Origin: Terriglobus albidus
Lineage (GTDB): Bacteria; Acidobacteriota; Terriglobia; Terriglobales; Acidobacteriaceae
Direction of reading: 5' to 3'
Assembly (NCBI RefSeq): GCF_008000815.1
Contig: NZ_CP042806.1
Span: forward strand, 4,712,001 to 4,776,000
Length of the DNA stretch: 64,000 nt
Shown here: positions 50,700-59,913 of the stretch, piece by piece
Layout: each line of letters starts with the position of its first letter
How positions within the stretch are numbered: position 1 is the stretch's first letter
The notes under the pieces: model-generated
Seen by the model: only the letters and a program-made list of their open reading frames with translations
Told to the model about the DNA's origin: nothing
Databases searched by the model: none
Program-made: the position numbers and the translations under genes

Positions 50700-51182
50700 C
50701 TACACTTTCGCCCGCAGGCGATCCATGACAAGCGCCGGCACCAGGCTGCTGACGTCCCCGCCCAGTTGAAACACGCCCTTAATGAGTCGCGAGCTCACAT
50801 AGGTGTACTTTTCATGAGGCAGCATAAAGATGGTCTCTAGCTCGGGATCGAGCTTCCGGTTCATCATGGCCATCTGGAACTCATACTCGTAGTCGCTGAT
50901 AGCCCTGATGCCACGCAGCACCGCTACTGCCCCCTGCTGCCGGGCAAAATCCACCAGTAGACCGTCAAATGTCTGGACGGAGACATTCGGGAAGCCCTCA
51001 GCAGCTTCGCGGATCATCTCCAGCCGCTCTTCCACCGTGAATAGTGGTGTCCCCTTGTTCACATTGCGCAGAATGGCCACTACCAGGTGGTCCACGATCT
51101 TGGAGCCGCGTGCGATCAGGTCAAGGTGGCCGTTGGTCAACGGATCGAAGGTGCCGGGATAGATGGCTCGTACGGGCTGCAT
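50700..51182 (-). CDS. coaD: Phosphopantetheine adenylyltransferase
   Basis: 160 residues, normal length. Penultimate step of CoA synthesis. Nucleotidyltransferase motif YPGTFDPLTNGHLDLI and C-terminal VSSRLIKGVFQLGGD; middle VAVLRGIRAISDYEYEFQMA. The true start is Met at 51182; upstream in-frame codons to 51272 lie in the divergent gene's leader. Confidence 0.96.
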   Translation of the reverse strand: MQPVRAIYPGTFDPLTNGHLDLIARGSKIVDHLVVAILRNVNKGTPLFTVEERLEMIREAAEGFPNVSVQTFDGLLVDFARQQGAVAVLRGIRAISDYEYEFQMAMMNRKLDPELETIFMLPHEKYTYVSSRLIKGVFQLGGDVSSLVPALVMDRLRAKV

Positions 51183-51217
51183 CGCACATGCAGCATACAC
51201 GCTTATGCTGGAGATGT

Positions 51218-51799
51218 ATGACGAACGGCTTCCTTTGCTCGGTCTGCGGGCAGATTCATCCTCCAGCTCCAACCAGCTACAGCATCAAGGCGCCGGATGC
51301 CTTTATCGCCATCCCGGATGAGGAACGAGCCACCCGCGCCCAGATCTCAGCCGAGCAATGCATCCTCGACGAACGGCAGTTCTTCCTTCGCGGACGCATC
51401 GTTCTGCCCATCCTGGACCAGCAGAACCAACCCGCACCGGAGCTTCTGGACCCACGCTCAGGCCCGGCTCCGGAGATCAGAATCGAAGCTCCCTACTTTG
51501 CCTACGGCTGCTGGGTGGAAGTGAGCCCGAAGAACTTCTTCCGGACCCATGAACTCTGGAAGACACCCGGCCGAGAGGACGAGCCACCGTTCCCGGGCTA
51601 TCTTGCCAACGAACTGCATCACTATCCCCGCACGCTCGGCCTTGAAGTACTGGTCGCCACACAACCGGTAGGAAGGCGCCCCCACCTGACCGTGCTCGAT
51701 CAGACACATCCTTTGGCACAGGAACAGATGACAGGGCTCAGCACCGAGCGTATCCAGCAGATCGCGGAACAGATCCTGCATCACCCGGAGCCAAGATAG
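51218..51799 (+). CDS. DUF2199-domain protein
   Basis: 193 residues. N-terminal zinc-finger-like CSVCGQIHP, then SIKAPDAFIAIPDEER, CILDERQFFLRGRIVLPI and YGCWVEVSPKNFF typical of DUF2199. Function not known for the family. GGAG lies 5 bases before the ATG. Divergent from coaD with a 35-base gap, so the promoters must overlap. Confidence 0.85.
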   Translation: MTNGFLCSVCGQIHPPAPTSYSIKAPDAFIAIPDEERATRAQISAEQCILDERQFFLRGRIVLPILDQQNQPAPELLDPRSGPAPEIRIEAPYFAYGCWVEVSPKNFFRTHELWKTPGREDEPPFPGYLANELHHYPRTLGLEVLVATQPVGRRPHLTVLDQTHPLAQEQMTGLSTERIQQIAEQILHHPEPR

Positions 51800-51853
51800 A
51801 GTTGACTGCTCACCCCTCCATTTCACTAACCGGGGTACCCCACCCTTCGGGGT

Positions 51854-51878
51854 CCCCAGCGAACGTTGTTCGCTGGGG
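51854..51878. repeat. Intergenic hairpin repeat, copy C
   Basis: CCCCAGCGAAC and GTTCGCTGGGG around 3 bases, same palindrome as copies A and B but without the GTCATCCTGA and AAGGACCTGC modules. Flanked by CCCACCC/GGGTGGG arms near 51841 and 51895. Confidence 0.7.
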
Positions 51879-51965
51879 TGAACGCTCACAACGTTAGGGT
51901 GGGCAAGGAAGCCACAGATACCCACCCTAGCGGTCGTAACAGAACGATTCGAGCTCCGCTCGAAC

Positions 51966-51992
51966 GTCCCATGTCCCCAAGGGACATGGGAC
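51966..51992. repeat. Perfect 12-bp hairpin downstream of copy C
   Basis: GTCCCATGTCCC and GGGACATGGGAC around CAA. Lies in the gap between the DUF2199 gene and recA. No T tract, so it is more likely a repeat than a terminator. Confidence 0.6.
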
Positions 51993-52022
51993 ACCCGGTG
52001 TATTGCGACTCAAGGCTTTAAC

Positions 52023-52056
52023 GCAACAACGCCGCCCTTTCGGGCGGCGTTGTTGC
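52023..52056 (-). terminator. Terminator of recA
   Basis: A 15-bp perfect stem, GCAACAACGCCGCCC with its complement around 4 bases, 12 bases past the recA stop. Confidence 0.75.
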
Positions 52057-52068
52057 ACACACGACCAA

Positions 52069-53136
52069 TTACTTGCGTCCGCGGACGACCTCCTGAGCCG
52101 CCGCCTCGCCGTTCTCCGGCACCGCTGGAATATCTGCTGCTGCGGCACCGATCTTCAGCTTGGCGCGCAGTTCACTGTTGATCCGCTCAAAGGTGTCCTT
52201 GTTCTCTTTCAGGAAGCCGCGCACATTCTCACGTCCCTGACCGATGCGCTCGCCCGAGTAGCTGTACCAGGCGCCGCTCTTCTCCACGATGTTGTTGGCC
52301 ACAGCCAGATCGAGCACATCGCCCTCGCGGGAGATACCTTCGCCGTACAGGATGTCGAACTCAGCCTCGCGGAATGGAGCCGCAACCTTGTTCTTTACCA
52401 CCTTGGCCTTGGTGCGCGATCCGGTGACAACCTCGCCTTCCTTCACCGCGCCGATACGGCGGATATCGATACGAACCGAAGAGTAGAACTTCAGCGCACG
52501 TCCACCGGTGGTGGTCTCGGGGTTACCGAACATAACTCCGATCTTCTCGCGGATCTGGTTGATGAAGATCAGGCTGGTGCGGGACTTGGCAACCGTTCCG
52601 GTCAGCTTACGCAGCGCCTGCGACATCAGGCGGGCCTGCAGACCAACGTGCGAGTCACCCATCTCACCATCGAGTTCGGCCTTCGGTACCAGCGCTGCTA
52701 CTGAGTCGACAACCAGCACATCGATGGCGCCGGTACGAACCAGAGCCTCCGTGATCTCCAGTGCCTGTTCACCGTAGTCCGGCTGGCTGACCAGAAGGTT
52801 GTCGACATCAACGCCAAGCTTGCGGGCATAGATCGGATCCAGGGCATGTTCGGCGTCGACAAACGCCGCCAGGCCGCCGGCCTTCTGCGCCTCCGCGATG
52901 ATCTGCAGGGTGATGGTGGTCTTACCCGAAGACTCAGGACCATAGATCTCGATCACACGGCCGCGGGGCACGCCGCCCACCCCAAGGGCCGCATCGAAAG
53001 AGATGGACCCGGTCGAAATCACCGAGATCGGAACGATGGCCTCACGCGCGCCCAGGCGCATGATCGATCCCTTGCCAAACTGTTTCTCAATGCCGGCCAT
53101 TGCCAGCTCTACTGCCCTTAAACGGTCATCCGCCAC
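52069..53136 (-). CDS. recA: Recombinase RecA
   Basis: 355 residues. Strand exchange and SOS co-protease. Walker [10 protein letters not shown], Walker B-type [13 protein letters not shown]1/L2 regions with [20 protein letters not shown] and [22 protein letters not shown], and a Glu/Ala-rich C-terminus. No recX follows. Divergent from nth with a 163-base gap. Confidence 0.98.
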   Translation of the reverse strand: MADDRLRAVELAMAGIEKQFGKGSIMRLGAREAIVPISVISTGSISFDAALGVGGVPRGRVIEIYGPESSGKTTITLQIIAEAQKAGGLAAFVDAEHALDPIYARKLGVDVDNLLVSQPDYGEQALEITEALVRTGAIDVLVVDSVAALVPKAELDGEMGDSHVGLQARLMSQALRKLTGTVAKSRTSLIFINQIREKIGVMFGNPETTTGGRALKFYSSVRIDIRRIGAVKEGEVVTGSRTKAKVVKNKVAAPFREAEFDILYGEGISREGDVLDLAVANNIVEKSGAWYSYSGERIGQGRENVRGFLKENKDTFERINSELRAKLKIGAAAADIPAVPENGEAAAQEVVRGRK

Positions 53137-53299
53137 GTTGCGTGTCTCCTCAGTCGGTCCCGCATCCCTCTTGCCTGCTGCAGGAAATCAGAGTCTAGCA
53201 GCAAAGCGGCGGCACAAGCAAAGAAAAAGCGAAAGTATTTTTGCCCCTCCCAGTGGAAAACCGGTACAAAACCAGCCGCGCTATGATTCGGAAACGACC

Positions 53300-54052
53300 A
53301 TGGCCACCAAGTCCGTCAAGCCAGCCACTGCACCTGCTAAAAAACCTTCCGCCCTGAAAAAGGTCGCCGCGAAAAAGAGTCCCTCAAAAAAGGGCTCGCA
53401 CAATCCGCTTGCCCCGGAACGGATCGCCGCCATCCTGGATGCCCTGCGCAAGGCGTATCCCAACGCGGTCTGCGCGCTGCACCACAACTCTGCCTGGGAG
53501 CTGGTCGTCGCGACGGCCCTCTCCGCCCAGTGCACTGACGTCCGCGTCAACATGGTCACGCCAGAGCTCTTCCGCACCTTCCCCACCCCCAAGGCCCTGG
53601 CCGAGGCGCCCCTGCCCGCCATTGAGGAGATCATCCGCACCACCGGCTTCTTCCGCGCCAAGGCGAAGAACATCCAGGGAGCCGCGAAAGCCGTCGTTGA
53701 GAAGTTCGGGAACAAGGTCCCGCAGACCCTGGAGGAGCTGATCACGCTTCCCGGCGTCGCACGCAAGACCGCCAACGTCGTTCTCGGCTCATGGTTCGGT
53801 ATCGCCGTCGGAGTGGTGGTGGATACCCATGTACTTCGGATCTCACGCCGGCTTGAACTGACCAAGCATACGGACGCCGTGAAGGTGGAACGGGACCTGA
53901 TCAAGATCCTTCCCAAGGACGAATGGATCAACTACTCGCACCGGATCATCTACCACGGCCGCCAGGTCTGCATCGCCCGCAAACCCCGCTGCGCCGAATG
54001 CACCCTCGAGAGGCTCTGCAACTCCAGCGACAAAACCTGGAGCTCACACTAA
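53300..54052 (+). CDS. nth: Endonuclease III
   Basis: 250 residues, longer than the usual about 210 because of a Lys/Ala/Pro-rich N-terminal tail (residues 5-33). Base-excision repair glycosylase/AP lyase: TALSAQCTDVRVN, helix-hairpin-helix with catalytic Lys in LPGVARKTANVVL, catalytic Asp in VVVDTHVLRIS, and the 4Fe-4S ligands in CIARKPRCAECTLERLC. The ATG at 53300 is the first in-frame start clear of the divergent recA leader. Confidence 0.95.
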   Translation: MATKSVKPATAPAKKPSALKKVAAKKSPSKKGSHNPLAPERIAAILDALRKAYPNAVCALHHNSAWELVVATALSAQCTDVRVNMVTPELFRTFPTPKALAEAPLPAIEEIIRTTGFFRAKAKNIQGAAKAVVEKFGNKVPQTLEELITLPGVARKTANVVLGSWFGIAVGVVVDTHVLRISRRLELTKHTDAVKVERDLIKILPKDEWINYSHRIIYHGRQVCIARKPRCAECTLERLCNSSDKTWSSH

Positions 54053-54153
54053 AACGAAACCCATACCGTCAAGCCGGATAACCCCACAACAACACTAACA
54101 AAATCAATATATTACAAGAAATATAGAAACTTTTTCTTTAGCTAATTTCAGTT

Positions 54154-54573
54154 TCAAGCGAACGCCAGAATAACTGCACCTGCCGTAATCAGCAAGCCAC
54201 CCAATACCTTCAGTGGTGTCAGCGCTTCTCCCAGAAACATCCACGCAAAGACGATCACCAACGCCACACTCAGCTTGTCGATCGGGGCCACACGAGACGC
54301 CTGTCCAAGCTGCAGAGCACGGAAGTAGCACAGCCAGGAGAGCCCCGTCGCCAGACCGGATAACGCAAGAAAGATCCACGACCGGGTATTGATATGGCGC
54401 AGCTCGCCGTGCTTCCCCAGGCTCAGCGCGATCCCCCAGGCGAAGACGAAGATCACGGTAGTACGCACCGCCGTCGCCAGGTTGGAGTCAATGTTCGCTA
54501 CACCGATCTTGGCAAGGATGGCTGTGGCCGCCGCGAAGACAGCCGAGAGCAGCGCCCATACCAGCCAGCTCAT
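54154..54573 (-). CDS. EamA-domain membrane transporter (single-repeat)
   Basis: 139 residues with about five helices, one EamA repeat: WALLSAVFAAATAILAKIG at the start and VAPIDKLSVALVIVFAWMFLGE before the end. Such half-size proteins work as dimers in drug/metabolite export. The ATG overlaps the hemD stop by 4 bases, so it ends the haem operon. Confidence 0.88.
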   Translation of the reverse strand: MSWLVWALLSAVFAAATAILAKIGVANIDSNLATAVRTTVIFVFAWGIALSLGKHGELRHINTRSWIFLALSGLATGLSWLCYFRALQLGQASRVAPIDKLSVALVIVFAWMFLGEALTPLKVLGGLLITAGAVILAFA

Positions 54574-55322
54574 ACGACCTGCTCCAGAGCAGACGCAATC
54601 GCCTTCGCGAGCGAGATCACATTGGCCTCCTTCGCTTCGACAGTCGGCAGGTAGCCCGCATCACGCAGCGTAGCAGAGGTAATGGGGCCGATGGTCGCCA
54701 GGATGGTCGACTCAGGCAGCCGCAGGCCACCCGCCTCCAACACCTGCAACAGATGATGCACCGACGAAGACGAGGTAAAGGCAATGGCAGCGGGCGGAGC
54801 TGGGCCGGCGAAAAGCTCCCGCAACACGCCAGGAGCTGAGGCTGGGATTACGGTTCTGTAGGCCTCCGCAATCTCCACTTTCGCTCCGGCCTCCTCAAGT
54901 GTCGCGGGAAGAACATCTCGCGCAACCGCGGCACGCACCAGCAGCATACGTGCCCCGGGGGCACGAGGCAGCAGCGCCTCGGCCAGACCTTCGCCGGTCG
55001 CCTTCTCAGGCTGCAGCGCGATCTCGAAGCCGGCTTTCTGCGCCGCCCGCGCCGTAATACTTCCAATCACCGCCAGGCGTAATGTGGGCGGCAACTCTCC
55101 GCGGAAGCGCTGGCGAAAGACCTCAACCGCATTAGCGCTGGTAAACAACAGCCAATCGAACGTGGAAAGACGTGCAATGGCATCCTCCAGTCCAGCAAAG
55201 CTCTGCGGCGGAGCAATCTCAAGCACCGGCACGATCACAGGCTCCAAGCCAGCCTGCTGAAGCGCATCGGCCAGCTCGGAACTCTGATGAAGAGCGCGGA
55301 TGACAAGGACTCGATGAGTCAT
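54570..55322 (-). CDS. hemD: Uroporphyrinogen-III synthase
   Basis: 250 residues. Closes and inverts the linear tetrapyrrole made by HemC. Two-lobed fold: RVLVIRALHQSSELADALQ, FDWLLFTSANAVEVFRQRF, GARMLLVRAAVARDVLPATL, AIAFTSSSSVHHLL and ATIGPITSATLRDAG. ATG at 55322, 17 bases after hemC; the longer frame overlaps hemC. Confidence 0.93.
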   Translation of the reverse strand: MTHRVLVIRALHQSSELADALQQAGLEPVIVPVLEIAPPQSFAGLEDAIARLSTFDWLLFTSANAVEVFRQRFRGELPPTLRLAVIGSITARAAQKAGFEIALQPEKATGEGLAEALLPRAPGARMLLVRAAVARDVLPATLEEAGAKVEIAEAYRTVIPASAPGVLRELFAGPAPPAAIAFTSSSSVHHLLQVLEAGGLRLPESTILATIGPITSATLRDAGYLPTVEAKEANVISLAKAIASALEQVV

Positions 55323-55339
55323 CACGAAACGAGTGAACC

Positions 55340-56278
55340 TTAAACCGTTGGATGAAGAAGTTCGTTGGCTCCGCGGCGTTCCAACTCCCCGGCGACAAAC
55401 TCGCCAAAGCTCTGCGGCGTGTCCTCCTCTTCGGGAGTACGCGAGATCTGCACCATCCGATCGCCATCCTCGGCAACGACGCAGGCCAGCATACGGCGGA
55501 ACTTCCCTTCTCCGGCACAGTGCGCTCCGATGGGCACGCTGCAGCCTCCGCCCAGCGCCGCCAACACCGCACGCTCCGCATCCACACACCAGGCGGTCGT
55601 CTCGCAGTGCAGCAGGCGGACAGCCTCACCCACAGCAGCATCCCCCGACCGGATCTCGATCGCCAGAGCCCCCTGCCCCGGAGAAGGACAGATATCCTCT
55701 GGATCGAAACGCTGACGAACCCAATCCGGCGGCATGTTCAGCTTCTCCGGCCCCAGGCGGTCGAGCCCGGCGGCAGCCAGGACCAGCGCATCACACTGCC
55801 CTTCCCGCAGCTTGCGCAGGCGGGTATCGATATTGCCGCGGATCGGCACAAACTGAAAGTCCGGCCGATGCGCCAGCAACTGCGCCCGGCGGCGAGGACT
55901 CGTAGTTCCGATACGAGCGCCGATCGGCAGCGTGTGCATCAGCAGCCACTCCGGGCAGATCAGCGCATCGCGTGAGTCCGCACGCTCCGGAATCGCTCCC
56001 AGCTCGAAGGCCGGGTTCAACTCGGTCGGCAGATCCTTGAGCGAGTGCACGGCGAGATCGACCCTGCCGGCGGCAAGCGCCTCTTCGATCTCCTTGGTGA
56101 AGATTCCCTTGCCGTCCACGCCCGCAGGCACAACGAAGCCTGGTTCCTGCATCCGGTCGCCGGTGGTCTTGATGATCTCAATGGAGACCTCGTGGCCGTG
56201 CGCGCGCAGCAGGCAGGCAACATGCTCAGCCTGCCAGAGCGCCAACGCCGATCCACGGGAGCCGATACGAAGGTTCAC
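55340..56278 (-). CDS. hemC: Hydroxymethylbilane synthase (porphobilinogen deaminase)
   Basis: 312 residues. Polymerises four porphobilinogens. IGSRGSALALWQAEH, the Asp in GVDGKGIFTKEIEEAL, RRRAQLLAHRPDFQ, GNIDTRLRKL and the dipyrromethane-cofactor Cys in LGGGCSVPIGAHC. The ATG overlaps the hemA stop by 4 bases (ATGA). Confidence 0.96.
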   Translation of the reverse strand: MNLRIGSRGSALALWQAEHVACLLRAHGHEVSIEIIKTTGDRMQEPGFVVPAGVDGKGIFTKEIEEALAAGRVDLAVHSLKDLPTELNPAFELGAIPERADSRDALICPEWLLMHTLPIGARIGTTSPRRRAQLLAHRPDFQFVPIRGNIDTRLRKLREGQCDALVLAAAGLDRLGPEKLNMPPDWVRQRFDPEDICPSPGQGALAIEIRSGDAAVGEAVRLLHCETTAWCVDAERAVLAALGGGCSVPIGAHCAGEGKFRRMLACVVAEDGDRMVQISRTPEEEDTPQSFGEFVAGELERRGANELLHPTV

Positions 56279-57540
56279 TTGGACTCTCCTTCCTGTTGGG
56301 GAGCGAAAGCGCGGCGCAGCGCATCCAGAGTCTCGGCATCGCCATCGCGTGCCGCTTCGCGCACTCCGGCCATCGGCCCATGGAGAAACTTGTTCACCAG
56401 GCCGCGGGTCAATGCCTCCACAGCCTGCTGTTGTTCTTCGGTCAGCCCGGCCAGCCTGGACTGCGCACGGCGCAGCTCCGCCTCGCGCATGGCTTCAGCA
56501 GTTACCTGCATGGCGCGGATGGTGGGCACCGCATCCAGGGTCTGCAACCGCTGCTCGTAACGATCCACTTCGCGGGCTACGATGCGCTCGGCAGCCTGCG
56601 CTTCTTTGCTACGCTCGGCCAGGTTGGCTGCGGCAACCTGTTGCAGGTCGTCGATGTCATAGACAAAGGCTCCGTCGACCTGGTTCATCGCCGGCTCCAC
56701 GTCGCGTGGCACAGCAATGTCGATGAAGAACATCGGACGGCCTTTGCGGCGTGAAAGCAGATCGCGACCCATCTTCACGGTGAAGACGGCCTCCTGTGAT
56801 CCGGTCGAGGTCACGACGATATCGGCCAGGTGTGCCTGTGCCGCGAGAGCATCGAAGTCCATGACCGAGCCCTGAAACTCTTCTGCGATCCTTTGAGCAC
56901 GCGAGCGAGTGCGGTTGGCAACGTAAAGCGTTCCCGCGCCCTGCGCGATCAGATGCCTGGCCGCGAGCTCCGACATCTTGCCGGCGCCCACCAGAAGTAT
57001 TGTCTTGCCCCTCAGCGAGCCGAAGATCTTCTGCGCCAGGTCAACAGCAATGGAAGCAATGGACACCGAGGTCGAGCCGATCTGGGTCTCGCGACGCACC
57101 TTGCGCGCAACCGTAAACGCGCGCTGCAACAGCGGCTCCAGCGTCGACTGCACCGCACCCACCTCGCGGGCAACGGTATAGCTCTCCTTCACCTGGCCGA
57201 GGATCTGCGGCTCGCCGACCACCATGGAATCCAGCGAAGAGGCGACACGGAAAAGGTGACGCACAGCCTCGCGCTCCGAGTATTCGTAGAGATGCGGCTC
57301 GATCTCTTGCTTGGAGATGGCGAAGTACTCGGCAAGAAAACGGCGGAGGTCGGTGTTGTCTTCGTGACAGGTCACCAGCTCCACACGATTGCACGTGGAA
57401 AGGATCATGCTCTCGCGCACACCCGGCTGATGCAGCAGCGACCGTGTCGCGTCGGCCAGACGGCCGGACGGAATCGCCAGGCGCTCGCGTACCTCGATCG
57501 GAGCCGTATTGTGGTTCACTCCCAGGAGCGCGATCTTCAT
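56275..57540 (-). CDS. hemA: Glutamyl-tRNA reductase
   Basis: 421 residues. First committed step of C5-pathway haem synthesis. Catalytic Cys in LSTCNRVEL, SLDSMVVGEPQILGQVK, NADPH-binding LLVGAGKMSELAARHL and C-terminal dimerisation helices. The start at 57540 overlaps the preceding gene stop by 4 bases; the frame upstream to 57849 belongs to that gene's territory. Confidence 0.96.
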   Translation of the reverse strand: MKIALLGVNHNTAPIEVRERLAIPSGRLADATRSLLHQPGVRESMILSTCNRVELVTCHEDNTDLRRFLAEYFAISKQEIEPHLYEYSEREAVRHLFRVASSLDSMVVGEPQILGQVKESYTVAREVGAVQSTLEPLLQRAFTVARKVRRETQIGSTSVSIASIAVDLAQKIFGSLRGKTILLVGAGKMSELAARHLIAQGAGTLYVANRTRSRAQRIAEEFQGSVMDFDALAAQAHLADIVVTSTGSQEAVFTVKMGRDLLSRRKGRPMFFIDIAVPRDVEPAMNQVDGAFVYDIDDLQQVAAANLAERSKEAQAAERIVAREVDRYEQRLQTLDAVPTIRAMQVTAEAMREAELRRAQSRLAGLTEEQQQAVEALTRGLVNKFLHGPMAGVREAARDGDAETLDALRRAFAPQQEGESK

Positions 57541-58349
57541 GAAGTGAACCTGTGCACGTTCGAGAACTGGTTGGCCACCCAGGCGGCGATCATCACAAGG
57601 AAGACAAAGCTTGAAAGGTATACGGCACGCCTGCCACGCAGACCCGAACTGCGCCGGATCTGGATCATCAGGATGTACGCGACCCACATGCCGAAGCTGA
57701 GCAGCACCTTCGGATCGGCGAAGTAAGCCGGGCCAACCGTCTCCTGCGCGACCACGGAACCGATCAGCAGGCCACCGGTCATGCAGGGCAGACCGAAGAG
57801 CAGCGACTTCAGCGCGATCTGGTCCATCGTCTCGAGCGGCGGCAGCCATCCGGCCAGAGAACCAAGGCCCTTGGTCTTCAGGCGGCGCTCCTGGACGAGA
57901 TACAGCACACTCGCCAGCAGGGAGAGCATCATCGCCGCATAGGCTGCGAGGAGAAGCGCCACGTGCAGCCAGATCCAGCCGCTGCGCACCAGGGCGGATT
58001 CCGCAAAGTGCTGCCCGGGCACAAATGCCGCCACCAACGCCAAAGTGAATGCGATAGGCAGCGCAAAGACGCCAAGCTGCAGCGTGCGGTAGCGCCAGTA
58101 CACCAATAGAAACGCTCCGGCAATCAACATAGCCATCAGCGCCTGCACCTCGCGCGCCTCAACGGGCACACGATGGTGAGCAGCGTTCATCGTCTCGGAC
58201 AGCGCAACGAATTGAAACACAACGCCCATGACGGCGGCAGGCAGAGCGATGTGGCGCCAGCGTGGGCGCTCATATAGCGCCGCCGGCAAAACCGCGAGGC
58301 TGGCAACCCCATACAGCAGAACCGCGACCCTGAGCCAGAGCAAAGACAT
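57537..58349 (-). CDS. CcsA/HemX-type cytochrome c assembly membrane protein
   Basis: 270 residues with about eight helices. Family features: WLRVAVLLYGVASLAVL at the N-terminus, FQFVALSETMNAAHHRVPVE, LLVYWRYRTLQLGVFALP, SGWIWLHVALLLAAYAAMML with the haem-type Trp/His region and VLSFGMWVAYILMIQIR. HemX proteins sit before hemA in many genomes and affect glutamyl-tRNA reductase levels; CcsA handles haem for cytochrome c. Start at Met 58349; extension to 58412 is possible (TTG). Confidence 0.85.
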   Translation of the reverse strand: MSLLWLRVAVLLYGVASLAVLPAALYERPRWRHIALPAAVMGVVFQFVALSETMNAAHHRVPVEAREVQALMAMLIAGAFLLVYWRYRTLQLGVFALPIAFTLALVAAFVPGQHFAESALVRSGWIWLHVALLLAAYAAMMLSLLASVLYLVQERRLKTKGLGSLAGWLPPLETMDQIALKSLLFGLPCMTGGLLIGSVVAQETVGPAYFADPKVLLSFGMWVAYILMIQIRRSSGLRGRRAVYLSSFVFLVMIAAWVANQFSNVHRFTS

Positions 58350-58492
58350 GGCGAACTTCCAGTATATAAGGTCGCGGCCATCAGCTTTTACTTTCACCAC
58401 CTTAGCCACCAAAATTCGAGTCAGATCCCCGATTTAGCCATACGTTCACATGGACGATGATGGGACCGGCGCAAAGCCGATAAAATCGCCGG

Positions 58493-59866
58493 ATGCGCAG
58501 TTGGAAACAGGACCTGTGGTCGATGGTGAAGCTGGCGACGCCGGTCGTCCTGGCGGAGCTTGGCTGGATGCTGCAGGGCATCGTCGACGTCATCATGGTG
58601 GGCCGCCTCGGCCCGATCGGCATTGGAGCCGTTGCCCTGGGCAACGCTCTCTACTACGCGCCTTCCCTCTTCGGCATCGGTCTGATCCTCGGTCTCGACA
58701 CCATGGTCTCGCAGGCCTATGGCCGCAAGGATTACGATGCCTGCCACCGCTGGCTGGCGCAGGGAGTTTATATCGCACTGCTCGCGACCCCTCCGCTCAT
58801 GTTGCTCGTCTGGTCGCTCGGGCAGATGGTGGGTCACTTCGGCGTCGCATCTGCCCTGGTGGAACCTACCTCGCATTACGTCAGCACCCTGGTCTGGGGA
58901 ACCCTGCCGCTGCTGCTCTACGCGGCATCCCGCCGATATCTGCAGGCAGTGGGTCAGAGCCGCATGGTGACCATCACCTTCGTCGCTGCCAATATCGTGA
59001 ACTGGGCCGGCAACTGGGTCCTCATCTACGGCCACTTCGGCATGCCCGCGATGGGTGTGCGAGGCTCAGCTCTGTCGACCGTGCTCTCGCGCGTGATGAT
59101 GGCCGTCATGCTGCTCGGCTTCGCCTGGAGATATGAGCGCCGCCGCGGCCATCCACTCTTTGCTCATTGGGCTGGACCGCACTGGCATCAGATCCGGCAT
59201 CTCGCCCGGATCGGCCTGCCAGCGGCGCTGCAGATCATCCTGGAGATAGGCGCCTTCGGCTTCTCCACCGTGCTTGCCGGAAAGGTCTCTCCCATCGCCC
59301 TGGCCGCCCACCAGATCGCGCTGAACTACGCAGCACTGGCGTACATGGTGCCCCTCGGCATCTCTGCCGCGGCCTCGGTCGCCGTTGGCCATGCGGTAGG
59401 AGCCGGAGACCCCGAACGTGCCCGCAGCGACGGGTGGCTGGCAATGATTCTCGGTGTAAGCTTCATGGCCGTAGTGGCTGTGTTCTTCGTCGCACTTCCC
59501 AGACCGTTGATCGCGCTCTATACGACCGATATCGCGGTGTTGACGGAAGGTGCACGACTATTGTGGCTGGCGGCAGCCTTCGCCGTCTTCGACGGCGTCC
59601 AGACCATCGGTACAGGAGCGCTGCGCGGACTTGGCCTGACGCGCGTCCCGATGCTGAGCAACCTCTTCGGCTACTGGGCTTTTGGATTGCCGGTGGGCAT
59701 CGCGCTCTGCTTCTGGAAGGGATGGGGCGTCGAAGGGATCTGGATCGGTTTAACAGCGGCACTGATCGTCATTGCCTCAGCTTTGTTCTTCTACTGGCGC
59801 AGCCGCTCGGCGGCATTGGTAAACGGCGAGTTTGCCGCGCATCCAGCTCCGGCGGAGAGCCTCTGA
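58493..59866 (+). CDS. MATE-family multidrug efflux transporter
   Basis: 457 residues, 12 helices in two six-helix repeats. LATPVVLAELGWMLQGIVDVIMVGRLG at the start, GLDTMVSQAYGRKDY, then in repeat two GLPAALQIILEIGAFGFSTVLAG and GISAAASVAVGHAVGAGD. NorM-like cation-coupled export. Divergent from the CcsA gene; mutS follows after 47 bases. Confidence 0.93.
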   Translation: MRSWKQDLWSMVKLATPVVLAELGWMLQGIVDVIMVGRLGPIGIGAVALGNALYYAPSLFGIGLILGLDTMVSQAYGRKDYDACHRWLAQGVYIALLATPPLMLLVWSLGQMVGHFGVASALVEPTSHYVSTLVWGTLPLLLYAASRRYLQAVGQSRMVTITFVAANIVNWAGNWVLIYGHFGMPAMGVRGSALSTVLSRVMMAVMLLGFAWRYERRRGHPLFAHWAGPHWHQIRHLARIGLPAALQIILEIGAFGFSTVLAGKVSPIALAAHQIALNYAALAYMVPLGISAAASVAVGHAVGAGDPERARSDGWLAMILGVSFMAVVAVFFVALPRPLIALYTTDIAVLTEGARLLWLAAAFAVFDGVQTIGTGALRGLGLTRVPMLSNLFGYWAFGLPVGIALCFWKGWGVEGIWIGLTAALIVIASALFFYWRSRSAALVNGEFAAHPAPAESL

Positions 59867-59913
59867 TTCCGGCCCCTGAAATACACAGGGCCGGACAAGT
59901 ATTCTGAAGTCCC

